This document shows, piece after piece, positions 1-8,688 of a DNA stretch of 64,000 nucleotides (position 1 is its first letter; each line of letters begins with the position of its first letter). The notes under the pieces were generated by a model. That model was given only the letters and a program-made list of their open reading frames with translations, did not search any database and was not told where the DNA came from. Location: assembly GCF_019655855.1 (NCBI RefSeq), contig NZ_BPFX01000006.1, forward strand, positions 186,001-250,000, read 5' to 3'. The translations under genes were made by a program, and so were the position numbers. Source of the DNA: Pseudomonas paralcaligenes. GTDB taxonomy: Bacteria > Pseudomonadota > Gammaproteobacteria > Pseudomonadales > Pseudomonadaceae.

Positions 1-689
1 CCATCCAGGTTGAACAGCGGGCCGCCCGAGTTGCCGGGGTTGATCGCCACGTCGGTCTGGATGAACGGCACGTAGCTCTCGTTCGGCAGGCTACGGCCCT
101 TGGCCGAGACGATACCGGCAGTGACCGAATGATCGAAGCCGAACGGCGAACCGATCGCCAACACCCACTCGCCGACCTTGAGCGCCTGGGACTTGCCCAG
201 CTTGACGGTCGGCAGCCCCTTGCCTTCGACCTTGAGCAGCGCCACGTCAGTACGCGGGTCCGCGCCGATCAGCTTGGCCTCCAGCTCGCTGCGGTCGGAC
301 AGGCGCACGATGATCTCGTCCGCATTGGCCACCACGTGGTTGTTGGTCAGTACGTAGCCGTCGTCGGAAATGATGAAGCCGGAGCCCAGCGACTGGGCCT
401 CGCGCTGGCGACCGCCCTGCCCCCGCGGCACCTGCGGGATATTTCGCTCGAAGAACTCGCGGAACATGGGCGGCAGGCCCTCGAGATCGGGCACCTGGCC
501 CTGGATCGCCACATCGCGCTGCGGCAAGTTCTGCCGGGTACTGATGTTCACAACCGCCGGCGAGGCCTGCTCGACCAGCTCGGTGAACTCAGGCAAATCG
601 GCACGTGCGAGGGACATCTGCCCCAACAGCAGCAACGCGCACAGACCGGACAACGAGGATTTCAGACCAAGCATCGACTTCAGCTCCAT
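1..689 (-). CDS. mucD: MucD/DegP-type periplasmic serine protease, N-terminal part
   Basis: Periplasmic HtrA-family serine protease that degrades misfolded envelope proteins and damps AlgU signalling. The gene runs off the left edge, so only about 229 residues are visible. After a signal peptide ending near ARA, the protease domain shows all three triad residues: His in NNHVVA, Asp in TDVALLKV and Ser in GNSGGP. The PDZ domains lie outside the window. ATG at 689 is chosen; a second in-frame ATG at 674 has a GGAG nine bases upstream and is equally possible. It lies 113 bp downstream of mucB in the algU operon, with no mucC between them. Family assignment is secure. Confidence 0.95.
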   Translation of the reverse strand, partial: MELKSMLGLKSSLSGLCALLLLGQMSLARADLPEFTELVEQASPAVVNISTRQNLPQRDVAIQGQVPDLEGLPPMFREFFERNIPQVPRGQGGRQREAQSLGSGFIISDDGYVLTNNHVVANADEIIVRLSDRSELEAKLIGADPRTDVALLKVEGKGLPTVKLGKSQALKVGEWVLAIGSPFGFDHSVTAGIVSAKGRSLPNESYVPFIQTDVAINPGNSGGPLFNLD

Positions 690-802
690 CCACTCACAAA
701 AGACAAGAAAAGGATTGCTGCCACTTATCGCTCAGAATCCTGACGCAAAAGAGCCGACCCGGAACGAAATGCTCGCCTCGGGTCGGCCCGGGAAAAACCG
801 AT

Positions 803-1741
803 TCACTGTGCCGAACTCTCGATAGCGGTCGCCGCCTGCATCGACATGGCCACACGCTCGGCGGTGCCCGCCGGGATTTCCCCGACCACCGTCACCATCA
901 TGTCGCCGTTGGTGGTGCTCATTCGCCGCGAGACCACGGCCGTGGGACCCAGCTGGCTACGCGCATCCTCCACCATCGACTCATGCAATGGTTCGAGGAA
1001 CACCGTGAAACGGGCCAGACCATCGCCATAGAGGAGGCAGGCAAGGGGCTCGGCCGACGCTGGCGTGCTGCACTGCAGTGCCTGGCTCAGCTCGAAACCG
1101 GGCGGAACCCAGCCGGCCCGCCAGGATTGGGGCAATTCGGCCATCTTGATCAGTTTGACGGGCTTGCAGGTGTCGCTGGGGGCGAGCGCGGCATCGGCCA
1201 TCTCGCCGCCCATTTCCAGGCTGACGAACTGGAAACGCTCCAGCAGCTGCCCCTTCTCGCTGATCAGCAGCGACTTGAGCGGCAGCGCGGTCGCGTCATC
1301 GAGATGCAGTTCGAATGCGTAGCGGTGCTGATCGCGCGGAATCAGGGCCAGCACGGTAGCGGGGCGACCCGCAACCCTGGAATGTCCCAGCACACGCAGG
1401 TCGTAACGCTGTTCCAGCTGGGAGGCGTCCAGTCCACGGGCCGGCCACTGCGCATCCACCACCTGCTCGGCCAGCGCGCCGCTCATGCACTGCGGCTTGC
1501 CATTGACACGCAGCACTTCCTGGGCGGGACCGTCCAGCTGCAACAGCCGCTCGGTCATGCCAGCTTCGCCACCCTTGCGCCAGATGCCATGGGTGGAAAA
1601 GCTGCCATTCCTTTCGTAGATGAAGGTGCCTTTGAAACTCTCTCGATCGGACTGTGCCAATCGTTGCAACCAGCTCTCGGCAGCTTGCGCAGGAAGAACC
1701 AGGCAGCTGCCGACCAGTGCGATAAGGGGGATGACGCGCAT
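803..1741 (-). CDS. mucB: MucB/RseB anti-sigma regulator
   Basis: Periplasmic partner of MucA that binds its C-terminal domain and protects it from regulated proteolysis, keeping AlgU silent; RseB-family proteins release on sensing lipid or LPS signals. The protein is 312 residues, the usual length. It has a signal peptide (MRVIPLIALVGS, cleavage after PAQA) and the lipoprotein-fold N-terminal domain (KGTFIYERNG) typical of the family. It starts 8 bp after the mucA stop, so it is co-transcribed and probably translationally coupled with mucA. Confidence 0.95.
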   Translation of the reverse strand: MRVIPLIALVGSCLVLPAQAAESWLQRLAQSDRESFKGTFIYERNGSFSTHGIWRKGGEAGMTERLLQLDGPAQEVLRVNGKPQCMSGALAEQVVDAQWPARGLDASQLEQRYDLRVLGHSRVAGRPATVLALIPRDQHRYAFELHLDDATALPLKSLLISEKGQLLERFQFVSLEMGGEMADAALAPSDTCKPVKLIKMAELPQSWRAGWVPPGFELSQALQCSTPASAEPLACLLYGDGLARFTVFLEPLHESMVEDARSQLGPTAVVSRRMSTTNGDMMVTVVGEIPAGTAERVAMSMQAATAIESSAQ

Positions 1742-1749
1742 GTACTCTC

Positions 1750-2337
1750 TCAGCGATTTTCCAGACTGGCAGCCCGAGCATACGGCAATGCGGAATCGCT
1801 ACCGGTGGCGGCAGCCTGCTGGGCATGCTGGCGCAGGTAAGCGGGCAGACGCTGCTCATGCCAGCCCGAACCTGCCTGCTCGGTGCTGCGCACCAGCGGC
1901 GATGCCGCTTCGGGAGTATAGCCTGCCAGTACGGCCGGCCCCTGCACCTGAGGCAAGGTCAGGCCGGGTTGCGCGCCTTGCTGCTGCGCCAGTTGCGCAC
2001 CGCCCAGTTCGTCCTGGTTGTAGAAGCGCACGCCGGCGAGCACGGCCAGGGTCACCGAGGCAGCTACCGCGACGCGTCCGACCATGCGCCAGGGAGCGCG
2101 GTTCGCCGGCTTGGGCAGCGCCTCATCGGCCAGCGCGGCGGATACCGCGGCCGCGATATCAAGGCGCGGCTCCAGCAGCTCCTTGTGCATCACCGCACGA
2201 GCGATCTGGTAACGGGACCAGGTGCCGCGCAGCTCCGCATCGTCGCCGGCAGCCGCCAGCACTCGACGCAACTCCAGTTCGTCCGCTTCGTTATCCATCA
2301 CCGCGGACAGCGATTCCTGCAGGGCTTCACGACTCAT
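1750..2337 (-). CDS. mucA: MucA anti-sigma factor for AlgU
   Basis: Inner-membrane anti-sigma factor that sequesters AlgU. It has 195 residues. The N-terminal cytoplasmic RseA-like domain begins MSREALQESLSAVMDNEADE, one transmembrane helix lies at about residues 85-105, and a periplasmic tail forms the MucB-binding part. The ATG at 2337 is preceded by AGAGGAAACACC, a good ribosome binding site; the open frame extends further upstream but into algU. The length and intact tail give no sign of a mucA22-like truncation, so alginate overproduction is not predicted. Confidence 0.96.
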   Translation of the reverse strand: MSREALQESLSAVMDNEADELELRRVLAAAGDDAELRGTWSRYQIARAVMHKELLEPRLDIAAAVSAALADEALPKPANRAPWRMVGRVAVAASVTLAVLAGVRFYNQDELGGAQLAQQQGAQPGLTLPQVQGPAVLAGYTPEAASPLVRSTEQAGSGWHEQRLPAYLRQHAQQAAATGSDSALPYARAASLENR

Positions 2338-2374
2338 GGTGTTTCCTCTCTTGGCTGTCGCCGCTGTCTCACAT

Positions 2375-2956
2375 TCAAACTTCCTGCAGCAGCGGCTGCA
2401 GGGCTTTGTCGATGGCTTCGCGGGCTCGAAAGATTCGCGAACGCACGGTGCCGACCGGACACTGCATGACGCTCGCAATGTCCTCGTAACTCAGACCGTC
2501 GAACTCGCGCAACGTCAGCGCCGTGCGCAGATCCTCGGGCAACTGCTGTATGGTCCGGTGCACGGTGGCCTCGATCTCATCCCGCAACATCGAACGCTCA
2601 GGTGACTCGATGTCCTTAAGCGCATGATCCCCGTCGTAGAACTCCGCATCCTCTGCGCTGACATCGCTGTCCGGCGGACGCCGGCCGCGCGATACCAGAT
2701 AATTCTTCGCCGTGTTGATGGCGATGCGGTACAGCCATGTATAGAAGGCGCTGTCACCGCGGAAATTACCAAGCGCACGATAAGCCTTGATGAAGGCTTC
2801 CTGGGCGACATCCTGCGCCTCGTGGCTGTCGTGAACGAAGCGCACCACCAGACCTAAAATCTTGTGCTGGTACTTGAGAACCAACAGATCGAAGGCCCGT
2901 TTGTCGCCGCGCTGCACCCGCTCGACCAACTGCTGATCGTCTTCCTGGGCTAGCAT
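2375..2956 (-). CDS. algU: ECF sigma factor AlgU (RpoE/sigma-22)
   Basis: Extracytoplasmic-function sigma factor directing the envelope-stress and alginate regulon and its own operon. It has 193 residues, starting MLAQEDDQQLVERVQRGDKR, with sigma region 2 (DVAQEAFIKAYRAL and YTWLYRIAINTAKN) and region 4 (LSYEDIASVMQCPVGTVRSR). The ATG at 2956 has GAGGAG just upstream. Two AlgU-type promoters lie in the 344-bp gap shared with divergent nadB, consistent with autoregulation. It heads the operon algU-mucA-mucB-mucD. Confidence 0.98.
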   Translation of the reverse strand: MLAQEDDQQLVERVQRGDKRAFDLLVLKYQHKILGLVVRFVHDSHEAQDVAQEAFIKAYRALGNFRGDSAFYTWLYRIAINTAKNYLVSRGRRPPDSDVSAEDAEFYDGDHALKDIESPERSMLRDEIEATVHRTIQQLPEDLRTALTLREFDGLSYEDIASVMQCPVGTVRSRIFRAREAIDKALQPLLQEV

Positions 2957-3014
2957 GAATACTCCTCGTTCGTTCCGGAGGAGATAGGCGTCGGCCAGTC
3001 CGTCGATCTGCCAA

Positions 3015-3042
3015 GATAGACTCGGGCGTTGCGCAAAAGTTC
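3015..3042 (-). promoter_or_regulatory. AlgU-dependent promoter upstream of algU (proximal)
   Basis: On the minus strand GAACTT (3042-3037) is followed after 16 bases by TCTATC (3020-3015), matching the AlgU/RpoE consensus GAACTT-N16/17-TCnnA. Transcription would start near 3008, about 50 bases before the algU ATG. This resembles the proximal autoregulated algU promoter described in P. aeruginosa. Confidence 0.75.
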
Positions 3043-3177
3043 TCCCCTCCGAATAAGCTTTGCGCGGCGTCTCTGGTGCCTTGCAAAGCGTCACAGCGTG
3101 GCCGGTCCGACCGCTGCATGAATAATCTGGCCACCGGGGCCATCGCACCAATACGACAGCCACTTTCGGCAACTGTC

Positions 3178-3206
3178 TTTGGAACTTGAACGACTAAGAA
3201 AAGTTC
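3178..3206 (-). promoter_or_regulatory. AlgU-dependent promoter upstream of algU (distal)
   Basis: On the minus strand GAACTT (3206-3201) is followed after 17 bases by TCCAAA (3183-3178). This is a strong AlgU-type promoter about 215 bases before the algU start. It overlaps a plus-strand copy of the same signal. Confidence 0.8.
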
Positions 3207-3210
3207 CAGA
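3182..3210 (+). promoter_or_regulatory. candidate AlgU-type promoter facing nadB
   Basis: On the plus strand GAACTT (3182-3187) is followed after 17 bases by TCCAGA (3205-3210). It exists because the region is an inverted repeat, GGAACTT-N13-AAGTTCC, so each strand's -35 overlaps the opposite strand's -10. It would give nadB an envelope-stress promoter. A separate TATACT at 3260-3265 is a plausible vegetative -10 for nadB. Confidence 0.45.
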
Positions 3211-3300
3211 GCGTTCTTCTCTGTCATAAGCGCCGCTATTGTGCCGCCCACCCCCTCGATATACTAGGCGCCGCCCTTCCACCTGCGGGACCAGTAGTAG

Positions 3301-4917
3301 ATGAGCCGACACTATCAGCACGACGTTCTGGTCATAGGCAGTGGTGCCGCCGGCCTGACACTGGCCCTGACGCTGCCCGCGCATCTGCGCGTCGCCGTGC
3401 TGAGCAAGGGCGACCTGGCCAACGGCTCCACCTACTGGGCCCAGGGCGGTGTCGCCGCGGTGCTGGACGATACCGACACCATCGAGTCCCACGTCAGCGA
3501 TACCCTGAACGCCGGCGGCGGCCTGTGCCGCGAGGAGGCCGTGCGCTTCACCGTAGAACACAGCCGCGAGGCGATCCAGTGGCTGATCGAGCAGGGCGTG
3601 CCCTTCACCCGCGACGATGAGCAGGACCGCGAGGATGGCGGCTTCGAGTTCCACCTCACCCGCGAGGGCGGCCACAGCCACCGGCGCATCATCCATGCCG
3701 CCGACGCCACCGGCGCGGCCATCTTCAACACCCTGCTGGAGCAGACACGCAAGCGCGCCAACATCGAGTTGCAGGAGCAGCGCGTGGCGGTGGACCTGAT
3801 CACCGAGCGCAAGCTCGGCCTGCCGGGCCAGCGCTGCGTCGGCGCTTACGTCCTCAACCGCAGCAGCGGCGAGGTGGATACCTACCACGCGCGCTTCGTG
3901 GTGCTCGCCACCGGTGGGGCGGCCAAAGTCTACCTTTATACCAGCAATCCGGACGGCGCCAGCGGCGACGGCATCGCGATGGCCTGGCGCGCCGGTTGTA
4001 GGGTCGGCAATCTGGAGTTCAACCAGTTCCACCCGACCTGCCTCTACCACCCCCAGGCCAAGAGCTTCCTGATCACCGAGGCCCTGCGCGGAGAAGGGGC
4101 GCACCTCAAGCTGCCCAACGGCGAGCGCTTCATGGAGCGCTTCGACGAGCGCGCCGAACTCGCCCCGCGCGACATCGTCGCCCGCGCCATCGACCACGAG
4201 ATGAAACGCCTCGGCATCGACTGCGTTTACCTGGACATCAGCCACAAGCCGGCCGAGTTCGTGAAGTCGCACTTCCCCACCGTGCACGAACGCTGCCTGC
4301 AGTTCGGCATCGACATCACCCGCCAGCCCATCCCGGTGGTGCCGGCGGCGCACTACACCTGCGGCGGCGTGGTGGTCGATCGCCACGGCTGCAGCGACGT
4401 ACCGGGGCTCTACGCCATCGGCGAGACCAGCTTCACCGGCCTGCACGGCGCCAACCGCATGGCCAGCAACTCGTTGCTGGAATGCTTCGTCTATGCCCGC
4501 TCGGCGGTCGAGCACATCGTTTCCCAGCTCGACAATGTGGCGATGGCGCCGGCGCTGCCGGCCTGGGACGCCAGCCAGGTGACCGACTCGGACGAGGACG
4601 TGATCATCGCCCACAACTGGGACGAGCTGCGGCGCTTCATGTGGGACTACGTGGGCATCGTGCGTACCAACAAGCGCCTGCAGCGCGCCCAGCACCGAGT
4701 GCGCCTGCTGCTGGACGAGATCGACGAGTTCTATTCCAACTACAAGGTCAGCCGCGACCTGATCGAGCTGCGCAACTTGGCCCAGGTCGCCGAGCTGATG
4801 ATCGAGTCGGCGATGCGCCGCCGCGAGAGCCGCGGCCTGCACTACACCCTGGACTACCCGGACCTGCTGCCCGAGGCCCGCGACACTATCCTGGTGCCGC
4901 CCATCTACGCCGGCTGA
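3301..4917 (+). CDS. nadB: L-aspartate oxidase NadB
   Basis: Cytosolic FAD enzyme oxidising L-aspartate to iminoaspartate, the first step of NAD synthesis, handing product to NadA. The 538 residues match the family. An N-terminal dinucleotide-binding motif ([13 protein letters not shown]), the [13 protein letters not shown] segment, the [13 protein letters not shown] active-site region and the [21 protein letters not shown]-binding motif are all present. It is divergent from algU, as in other Pseudomonas. Its last 32 bases overlap the convergent ygfX gene. Confidence 0.97.
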   Translation: MSRHYQHDVLVIGSGAAGLTLALTLPAHLRVAVLSKGDLANGSTYWAQGGVAAVLDDTDTIESHVSDTLNAGGGLCREEAVRFTVEHSREAIQWLIEQGVPFTRDDEQDREDGGFEFHLTREGGHSHRRIIHAADATGAAIFNTLLEQTRKRANIELQEQRVAVDLITERKLGLPGQRCVGAYVLNRSSGEVDTYHARFVVLATGGAAKVYLYTSNPDGASGDGIAMAWRAGCRVGNLEFNQFHPTCLYHPQAKSFLITEALRGEGAHLKLPNGERFMERFDERAELAPRDIVARAIDHEMKRLGIDCVYLDISHKPAEFVKSHFPTVHERCLQFGIDITRQPIPVVPAAHYTCGGVVVDRHGCSDVPGLYAIGETSFTGLHGANRMASNSLLECFVYARSAVEHIVSQLDNVAMAPALPAWDASQVTDSDEDVIIAHNWDELRRFMWDYVGIVRTNKRLQRAQHRVRLLLDEIDEFYSNYKVSRDLIELRNLAQVAELMIESAMRRRESRGLHYTLDYPDLLPEARDTILVPPIYAG

Positions 4918-5338
4918 ACTTCAGGCGCACCCGCAGGCGCCTGTGCGCGTCACGGGCCATCGCATCGCGCCCGATGCAGAGCCCGCGGATGCGGCGCTCG
5001 CCCACCAGGCGGAAGCGCAGCACCACAGCCACCGGCAGCGCCAGGCTGTCCGGCCTCAGCTGCACCGCCTGCCAGCCATCGCGGCGATTGAACAACTGCC
5101 AGCCACCCTCGTCGCGGCGCAGGCCGGTGAAGGCCGCGGGATGGGTCAGCAGGATCTGCCGCGGCAGCACCCAGGCGCCGTGCAGCAGGCAGGCAGCGGC
5201 GCCGAGCAGCGCGCCCCAGAGTGGAAGGTCGATGAGGAACAGCGTCGCCAGCGCCAGGACCAGCGCCGCGAGGTAGGCCGCCAGCAGCAGGCGCGAGGCC
5301 TGCCACCGGCATTCGAAGCGGTCACTTGGGTTGGACAC
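4886..5338 (-). CDS. ygfX: YgfX-family membrane protein
   Basis: Small inner-membrane protein of the YgfX/CptA family, encoded beside sdhE in many gammaproteobacteria. It has 150 residues, with two adjacent hydrophobic segments at about 15-60 ([20 protein letters not shown] and [17 protein letters not shown]), followed by a soluble tail rich in Arg. It starts inside the 3' end of sdhE (17-bp overlap), so the two are translationally coupled, and it overlaps the end of convergent nadB. E. coli YgfX has been proposed as a toxin acting on cytoskeletal proteins, but nothing here tests that role. Confidence 0.85.
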   Translation of the reverse strand: MSNPSDRFECRWQASRLLLAAYLAALVLALATLFLIDLPLWGALLGAAACLLHGAWVLPRQILLTHPAAFTGLRRDEGGWQLFNRRDGWQAVQLRPDSLALPVAVVLRFRLVGERRIRGLCIGRDAMARDAHRRLRVRLKFSRRRWAAPG

Positions 5339-5576
5339 GGTCCAGGATCATCCGCACCATGTGGCGCAGGTCGGGGTCTTCCGGCTCGCCGCGCTGCATG
5401 AACCAGCCGAACATGTCCTGGTCCTCGCACTCCAGCAGCTTGCGGAATCGGGCCTGGTCCTCGGCGTCCAGGCCGGGATAGACCTCCTTGACGAAGGGCA
5501 CCAGCAGCACGTCCAGTTCCAGCATGCCGCGGCGGCTGTGCCAGAAGAGGCGGTTGAGTTCGGTAGCGTCGGCCAT
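5322..5576 (-). CDS. sdhE: succinate dehydrogenase flavinylation factor SdhE
   Basis: Assembly factor that promotes covalent FAD attachment to SdhA. The 84-residue protein carries the family signature [11 protein letters not shown], in which the RGMLE motif is essential, and a C-terminal half typical of YgfY/SDH5 proteins ([13 protein letters not shown]). The ATG at 5576 is chosen because conservation begins there; upstream codons run into the ygfZ promoter region. It is the first gene of an sdhE-ygfX pair, divergent from ygfZ. Confidence 0.93.
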   Translation of the reverse strand: MADATELNRLFWHSRRGMLELDVLLVPFVKEVYPGLDAEDQARFRKLLECEDQDMFGWFMQRGEPEDPDLRHMVRMILDRVQPK

Positions 5577-5694
5577 GCAGCGGCTCCTGTGCAAAGGGGC
5601 GCAGTATAACGGCGGGCGGCGTGCTCGGCACCCGCTGACAAGGCGACGGGTGGCCTCTATGATGACCGCCTGACTTTCCAACCAGCGATCGCCC

Positions 5695-6636
5695 ATGGCC
5701 GACTCCGCCTTCTTCACCCCCCTGACCCACGAGGCCCTGCTCGCCGTGCGCGGCCCGGACGCCGCCAAGTTTCTCCAGGGGCAGCTCACCTGCAACCTCA
5801 ATTACCTCGACGAACGGACCTCCAGCCTGGGCGCCCGCTGCACGCCCAAGGGCCGCATGGTGTCCAGCTTCCGCATCCTTCAGGAGGGCGACGGCTACCT
5901 GCTGGCGATGGCCGCCGAGCTGCTGGAACCGCAACTGGCGGACCTGAAGAAATACGCGGTGTTCTCCAAGTCGACGCTCGGCGACGAGTCCGCCGCCTGG
6001 GCGCGCTTCGGCCTGAGCGACGGCGATGACGCTCTGCTCGCCCTGGGCCTGGAGCTGCCGCAGCAGGCCGACGCCGTGGCCCGAGCCAACGGCCTGATCG
6101 CCATCCGCCTGCCCGGCGGACGTGCCGAACTGTGGGCCCCGGCGGAGCAGGCCGGGAGCCTGCGCGACCAGCTTGCCGCACAACTGCGCGAAGCCCCGCT
6201 GGACGACTGGCTGCTCGGCCAGGTGCGCGCCGGCGTCGGCCAGGTGTTCGGCGCCACGCGCGAGCTGTTCATCCCGCAGATGATCAACCTGCAGGCGGTC
6301 GGCGGCGTCAGCTTCAAGAAAGGCTGCTATACCGGTCAGGAAATCGTCGCGCGCATGCAGTACCTGGGCAAGCTCAAGCGCCGCCTGCAGCGCCTGAAAC
6401 AGAGCCAGAGTGAAATCCCGGCGCCGGGCACCGCACTGTTCTCGCCGGTGCACGGCTCCAGCGTCGGCGAGGTGGTGCTCGCCGCCGCGACGGAGAATGG
6501 CGCCGAGCTGCTGGCGGTGCTGCAGGAAGACGCGGTGGCCGATGGCCGCATCCAGCTCGGCAGCCCCGACGGCCTCGCGCTGGAATTGCTGGAAATGCCC
6601 TACCAGTTGGACGCGGATCGCGAAATCCAGCGCTAG
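5695..6636 (+). CDS. ygfZ: folate-binding tRNA-modifying/Fe-S maintenance protein YgfZ
   Basis: Tetrahydrofolate-binding protein of the YgfZ/GcvT-like family, needed for the activity of some Fe-S enzymes such as MiaB. It has 313 residues. The hallmark KGCYTGQE motif with its conserved Cys lies at about residues 209-216, followed by [13 protein letters not shown]. Position next to sdhE/ygfX is conserved in gammaproteobacteria. The start ATG has only a weak ribosome binding site, but the first residues are family-like. Confidence 0.93.
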   Translation: MADSAFFTPLTHEALLAVRGPDAAKFLQGQLTCNLNYLDERTSSLGARCTPKGRMVSSFRILQEGDGYLLAMAAELLEPQLADLKKYAVFSKSTLGDESAAWARFGLSDGDDALLALGLELPQQADAVARANGLIAIRLPGGRAELWAPAEQAGSLRDQLAAQLREAPLDDWLLGQVRAGVGQVFGATRELFIPQMINLQAVGGVSFKKGCYTGQEIVARMQYLGKLKRRLQRLKQSQSEIPAPGTALFSPVHGSSVGEVVLAAATENGAELLAVLQEDAVADGRIQLGSPDGLALELLEMPYQLDADREIQR

Positions 6637-6747
6637 GTAAAAAAAGCTGATGCACGATCCCGGGCAAACGCGGTACAACCCGGGCAGACCTGAACGAAAG
6701 CCCGCATCCGTCCCCGACGGACGCAGGCGAGCGACCCGAGAACAGAA

Positions 6748-7584
6748 ATGAGCAAGCTTGCCGAAAAAGTCCAAGAGGAACTGATCCAGGCCATCGACAA
6801 CGATGATCTGGTGCTGCCGACGCTGCCCGAGGTGGCGCTCAAGGTGCGCGAGGCGGTCGAGGACCCGAACATCAGCATCCCCGCCCTCAGCAAGGTGATC
6901 GGCAACGACGCGGCCCTGGCCGCGCGCATCATCAAGGTGGTCAACAGCCCGCTGCTGCGCACCAGCAAGGAGATCACCGACCTGCAGATGGCGGTCAGCC
7001 GCCTGGGCATCAACTACACCTGCAACCTCGCCACCGGCCTGGCCATGGAACAGATGTTCCAGGCCACCAGCGACGTGGTCGACCGCAAGATGCGCGAAGT
7101 GTGGAACAAGAGCACCGAGATCGCCGGCATCTGCCACGTGCTGTGCCGCCACTACACCCGACTGGCGCCCGACCAGGCCACCCTGGCCGGCCTGGTGCAC
7201 CAGATCGGCGTGCTGCCGATCCTGACCTACGCCGAGGAGCACAACGCCCTGCTGGCGGACTCGATCAGCCTCAACCATGTGATCGAGCGCATCCACCCGA
7301 TCATCGGCGACCGCATCCTGCGCGCCTGGGAATTCCCCGAGCCCATCGCCATGGTCCCCGGCCAGCACCTGGACTTCACCCGCAACTCGCCCAAGGCCGA
7401 CTACGTGGACATCGTCCAGGTCGCCACCCTGCAGAGCTACCTGGGCAGCGAGCACCCCTACACCCAGCTGGACTGGAGCAAGATTCCGGCCTTCGCCAAG
7501 CTCGGCCTCGACCCGAACGTGGACATGCAGGCCGACGACGACCTCTCGGCCGCCATGGAGGCCGCCGCCAGCATGCTGAAGTGA
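6748..7584 (+). CDS. HDOD-domain protein
   Basis: A single HDOD domain covers most of its 278 residues (LPTLPEVALKVREAVEDPN at the start, NDAALAARIIKVVNSPLLR in the middle, GLVHQIGVLPILTYAEEHN later). HDOD proteins are signalling modules related to HD phosphohydrolases but without the full catalytic motif; the His-Asp pair expected of an enzyme is not evident here. No partner domain such as GGDEF or REC is fused. Role unknown; regulatory functions in motility or stress are known for relatives. Confidence 0.85.
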   Translation: MSKLAEKVQEELIQAIDNDDLVLPTLPEVALKVREAVEDPNISIPALSKVIGNDAALAARIIKVVNSPLLRTSKEITDLQMAVSRLGINYTCNLATGLAMEQMFQATSDVVDRKMREVWNKSTEIAGICHVLCRHYTRLAPDQATLAGLVHQIGVLPILTYAEEHNALLADSISLNHVIERIHPIIGDRILRAWEFPEPIAMVPGQHLDFTRNSPKADYVDIVQVATLQSYLGSEHPYTQLDWSKIPAFAKLGLDPNVDMQADDDLSAAMEAAASMLK

Positions 7585-7712
7585 TCGGCGGCGCTCTTCG
7601 CGCGCACTGACTAGACTGCAGGCAGGCCCGGCGGCGTCCCCGCCCCGGGTGGCGATTCGCGCCACGGCCGGGCGGCCCGTGCCCGGTCCGGCCCAGGCAA
7701 AGGAAGTGCGCC

Positions 7713-8468
7713 ATGCGTCTGCTGTCTCTGGTCCTCACCCTGCTGATCACGCTTCCCTGCGCCGCCGACGAGATTCGCCTGACCAATGGCGAGTGGCCGC
7801 CCTACCTCAGCCAGAACCTGCCGCACCACGGCGTCGCCTCGCGCATCGTCGAGGAGGCCTTCGCCCTGGAAGGCGTGCGGGTGCAATGGGAGTTCCACCC
7901 CTGGGCCAGGGCCCTGCACAAAGCCGAAAAGGGCACCAGCGACGGTAGCGCGGTATGGCTGCGCAGCCCCGGGCGCGAAGAAGCGTTCTTCATCAGCGAC
8001 CCGGTGGTGGAAAGCGGCTACTACCTGTTCCACCGCAAGGATCGCCCCCTCGACTGGCAGGAGGTCGCCGACCTCGCGTCCCTGCGCATCGGCGGCGCCA
8101 TCCACTACGACTACGGCGAGGCCTGGCGCCAGGCCGAGCGCGAAGGCCGGCTCAAGGTCAAGCGCGTCAGCAGCGAGGAACAGAGGCTGCGCATGCTGCT
8201 GGCCGGCCGCCTGGACGTGTTCCCGATGGACAAGGTGGTGGCCTTCGACATGCTCCACGGCCGCTTCAGCCGGGAGGAGCGCGCCAGGCTGAGCTTCCAC
8301 CCCCAACCGCTGCACCGGGACAGCCTCCACCTGCTGCTATCGAAGAAGATACCGGGCAACGAGGTGCGCCTGCAGCGCTTCAACCGCGGCCTCCAGCAAC
8401 TCAGGGAGAGCGGCAGGGTCGCCCGCTATCTGATGGACATCCAGCGCCCGCTGAGCCTCGCTCGGTAG
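7713..8468 (+). CDS. periplasmic substrate-binding protein, amino-acid (SBP_bac_3) type
   Basis: A signal peptide (MRLLSLVLTLLITLPCAA) is followed by a single solute-binding domain of 230 residues beginning with the NGEWPPYL pattern common to this family. No permease or ATPase lies beside it. In Pseudomonas many such orphan proteins (the transporter substrate-binding domain group) have no known ligand. It sits just upstream of the guanidine locus but its stop is followed by a separate promoter, so it is probably unrelated. Confidence 0.8.
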   Translation: MRLLSLVLTLLITLPCAADEIRLTNGEWPPYLSQNLPHHGVASRIVEEAFALEGVRVQWEFHPWARALHKAEKGTSDGSAVWLRSPGREEAFFISDPVVESGYYLFHRKDRPLDWQEVADLASLRIGGAIHYDYGEAWRQAEREGRLKVKRVSSEEQRLRMLLAGRLDVFPMDKVVAFDMLHGRFSREERARLSFHPQPLHRDSLHLLLSKKIPGNEVRLQRFNRGLQQLRESGRVARYLMDIQRPLSLAR

Positions 8469-8480
8469 TGGCGCGCCACC

Positions 8481-8496
8481 TGGCACGAAGTTCGCT
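8481..8496 (+). promoter_or_regulatory. sigma-54-type promoter before first guanidine riboswitch
   Basis: TGGCACGAAGTTCGCT keeps the strict GG-N10-GC spacing of -24/-12 promoters, with one mismatch (TCGC for TTGC) at -12. A start near 8507 would place the guanidine-I aptamer about 35 bases into the transcript. A near-identical signal sits at the same place before the second riboswitch at 9835, which supports function. It suggests nitrogen (NtrC) control of the locus. Confidence 0.55.
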
Positions 8497-8540
8497 TCCG
8501 GCCCTGACGATGTGGGTGCGGCACTACGACTTGCAAATGG

Positions 8541-8640
8541 CCGACTAGGGTTCCGGCTCGTCCACCACGACGAGCGGCTGGTCCGAGAGTGGGCGACCCC
8601 GACAGGGGTTACACGGCGGGACAAAAGCCCGGGAGAACGA
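8541..8640 (+). ncRNA. guanidine-I riboswitch (ykkC), first copy
   Basis: The ykkC/guanidine-I consensus blocks appear in order: CTAGGGTTCCG, GGTCCGAGAG, ACACGGCGGGA and AAAGCCCGGGAGA. The variable P1b-type hairpin (GGCTCGTCC/CGACGAGC) lies between the first two. It precedes the binding-protein gene at 8689. Guanidine-I riboswitches bind free guanidinium and switch on transport and degradation genes. Confidence 0.93.
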
Positions 8641-8688
8641 CAGGCATGGCCGCCGCCCCGTCTCCCGTCCACTGTCCCGAGGTCATTC

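Noticed and set aside
3091..4842. Long open frame antisense to nadB
   Set aside because: High GC produces long antisense frames. The product is His/Val/Gly-rich with no motifs, while nadB on the other strand has full family similarity.
8523..8536. A second sigma-54-like GGCAC...TTGC next to the first riboswitch (also repeated before the second)
   Set aside because: The spacing between GG and GC is 11 rather than 10 bases, which sigma-54 does not tolerate; the TGGCAC elements at 8481 and 9835 have the right spacing.
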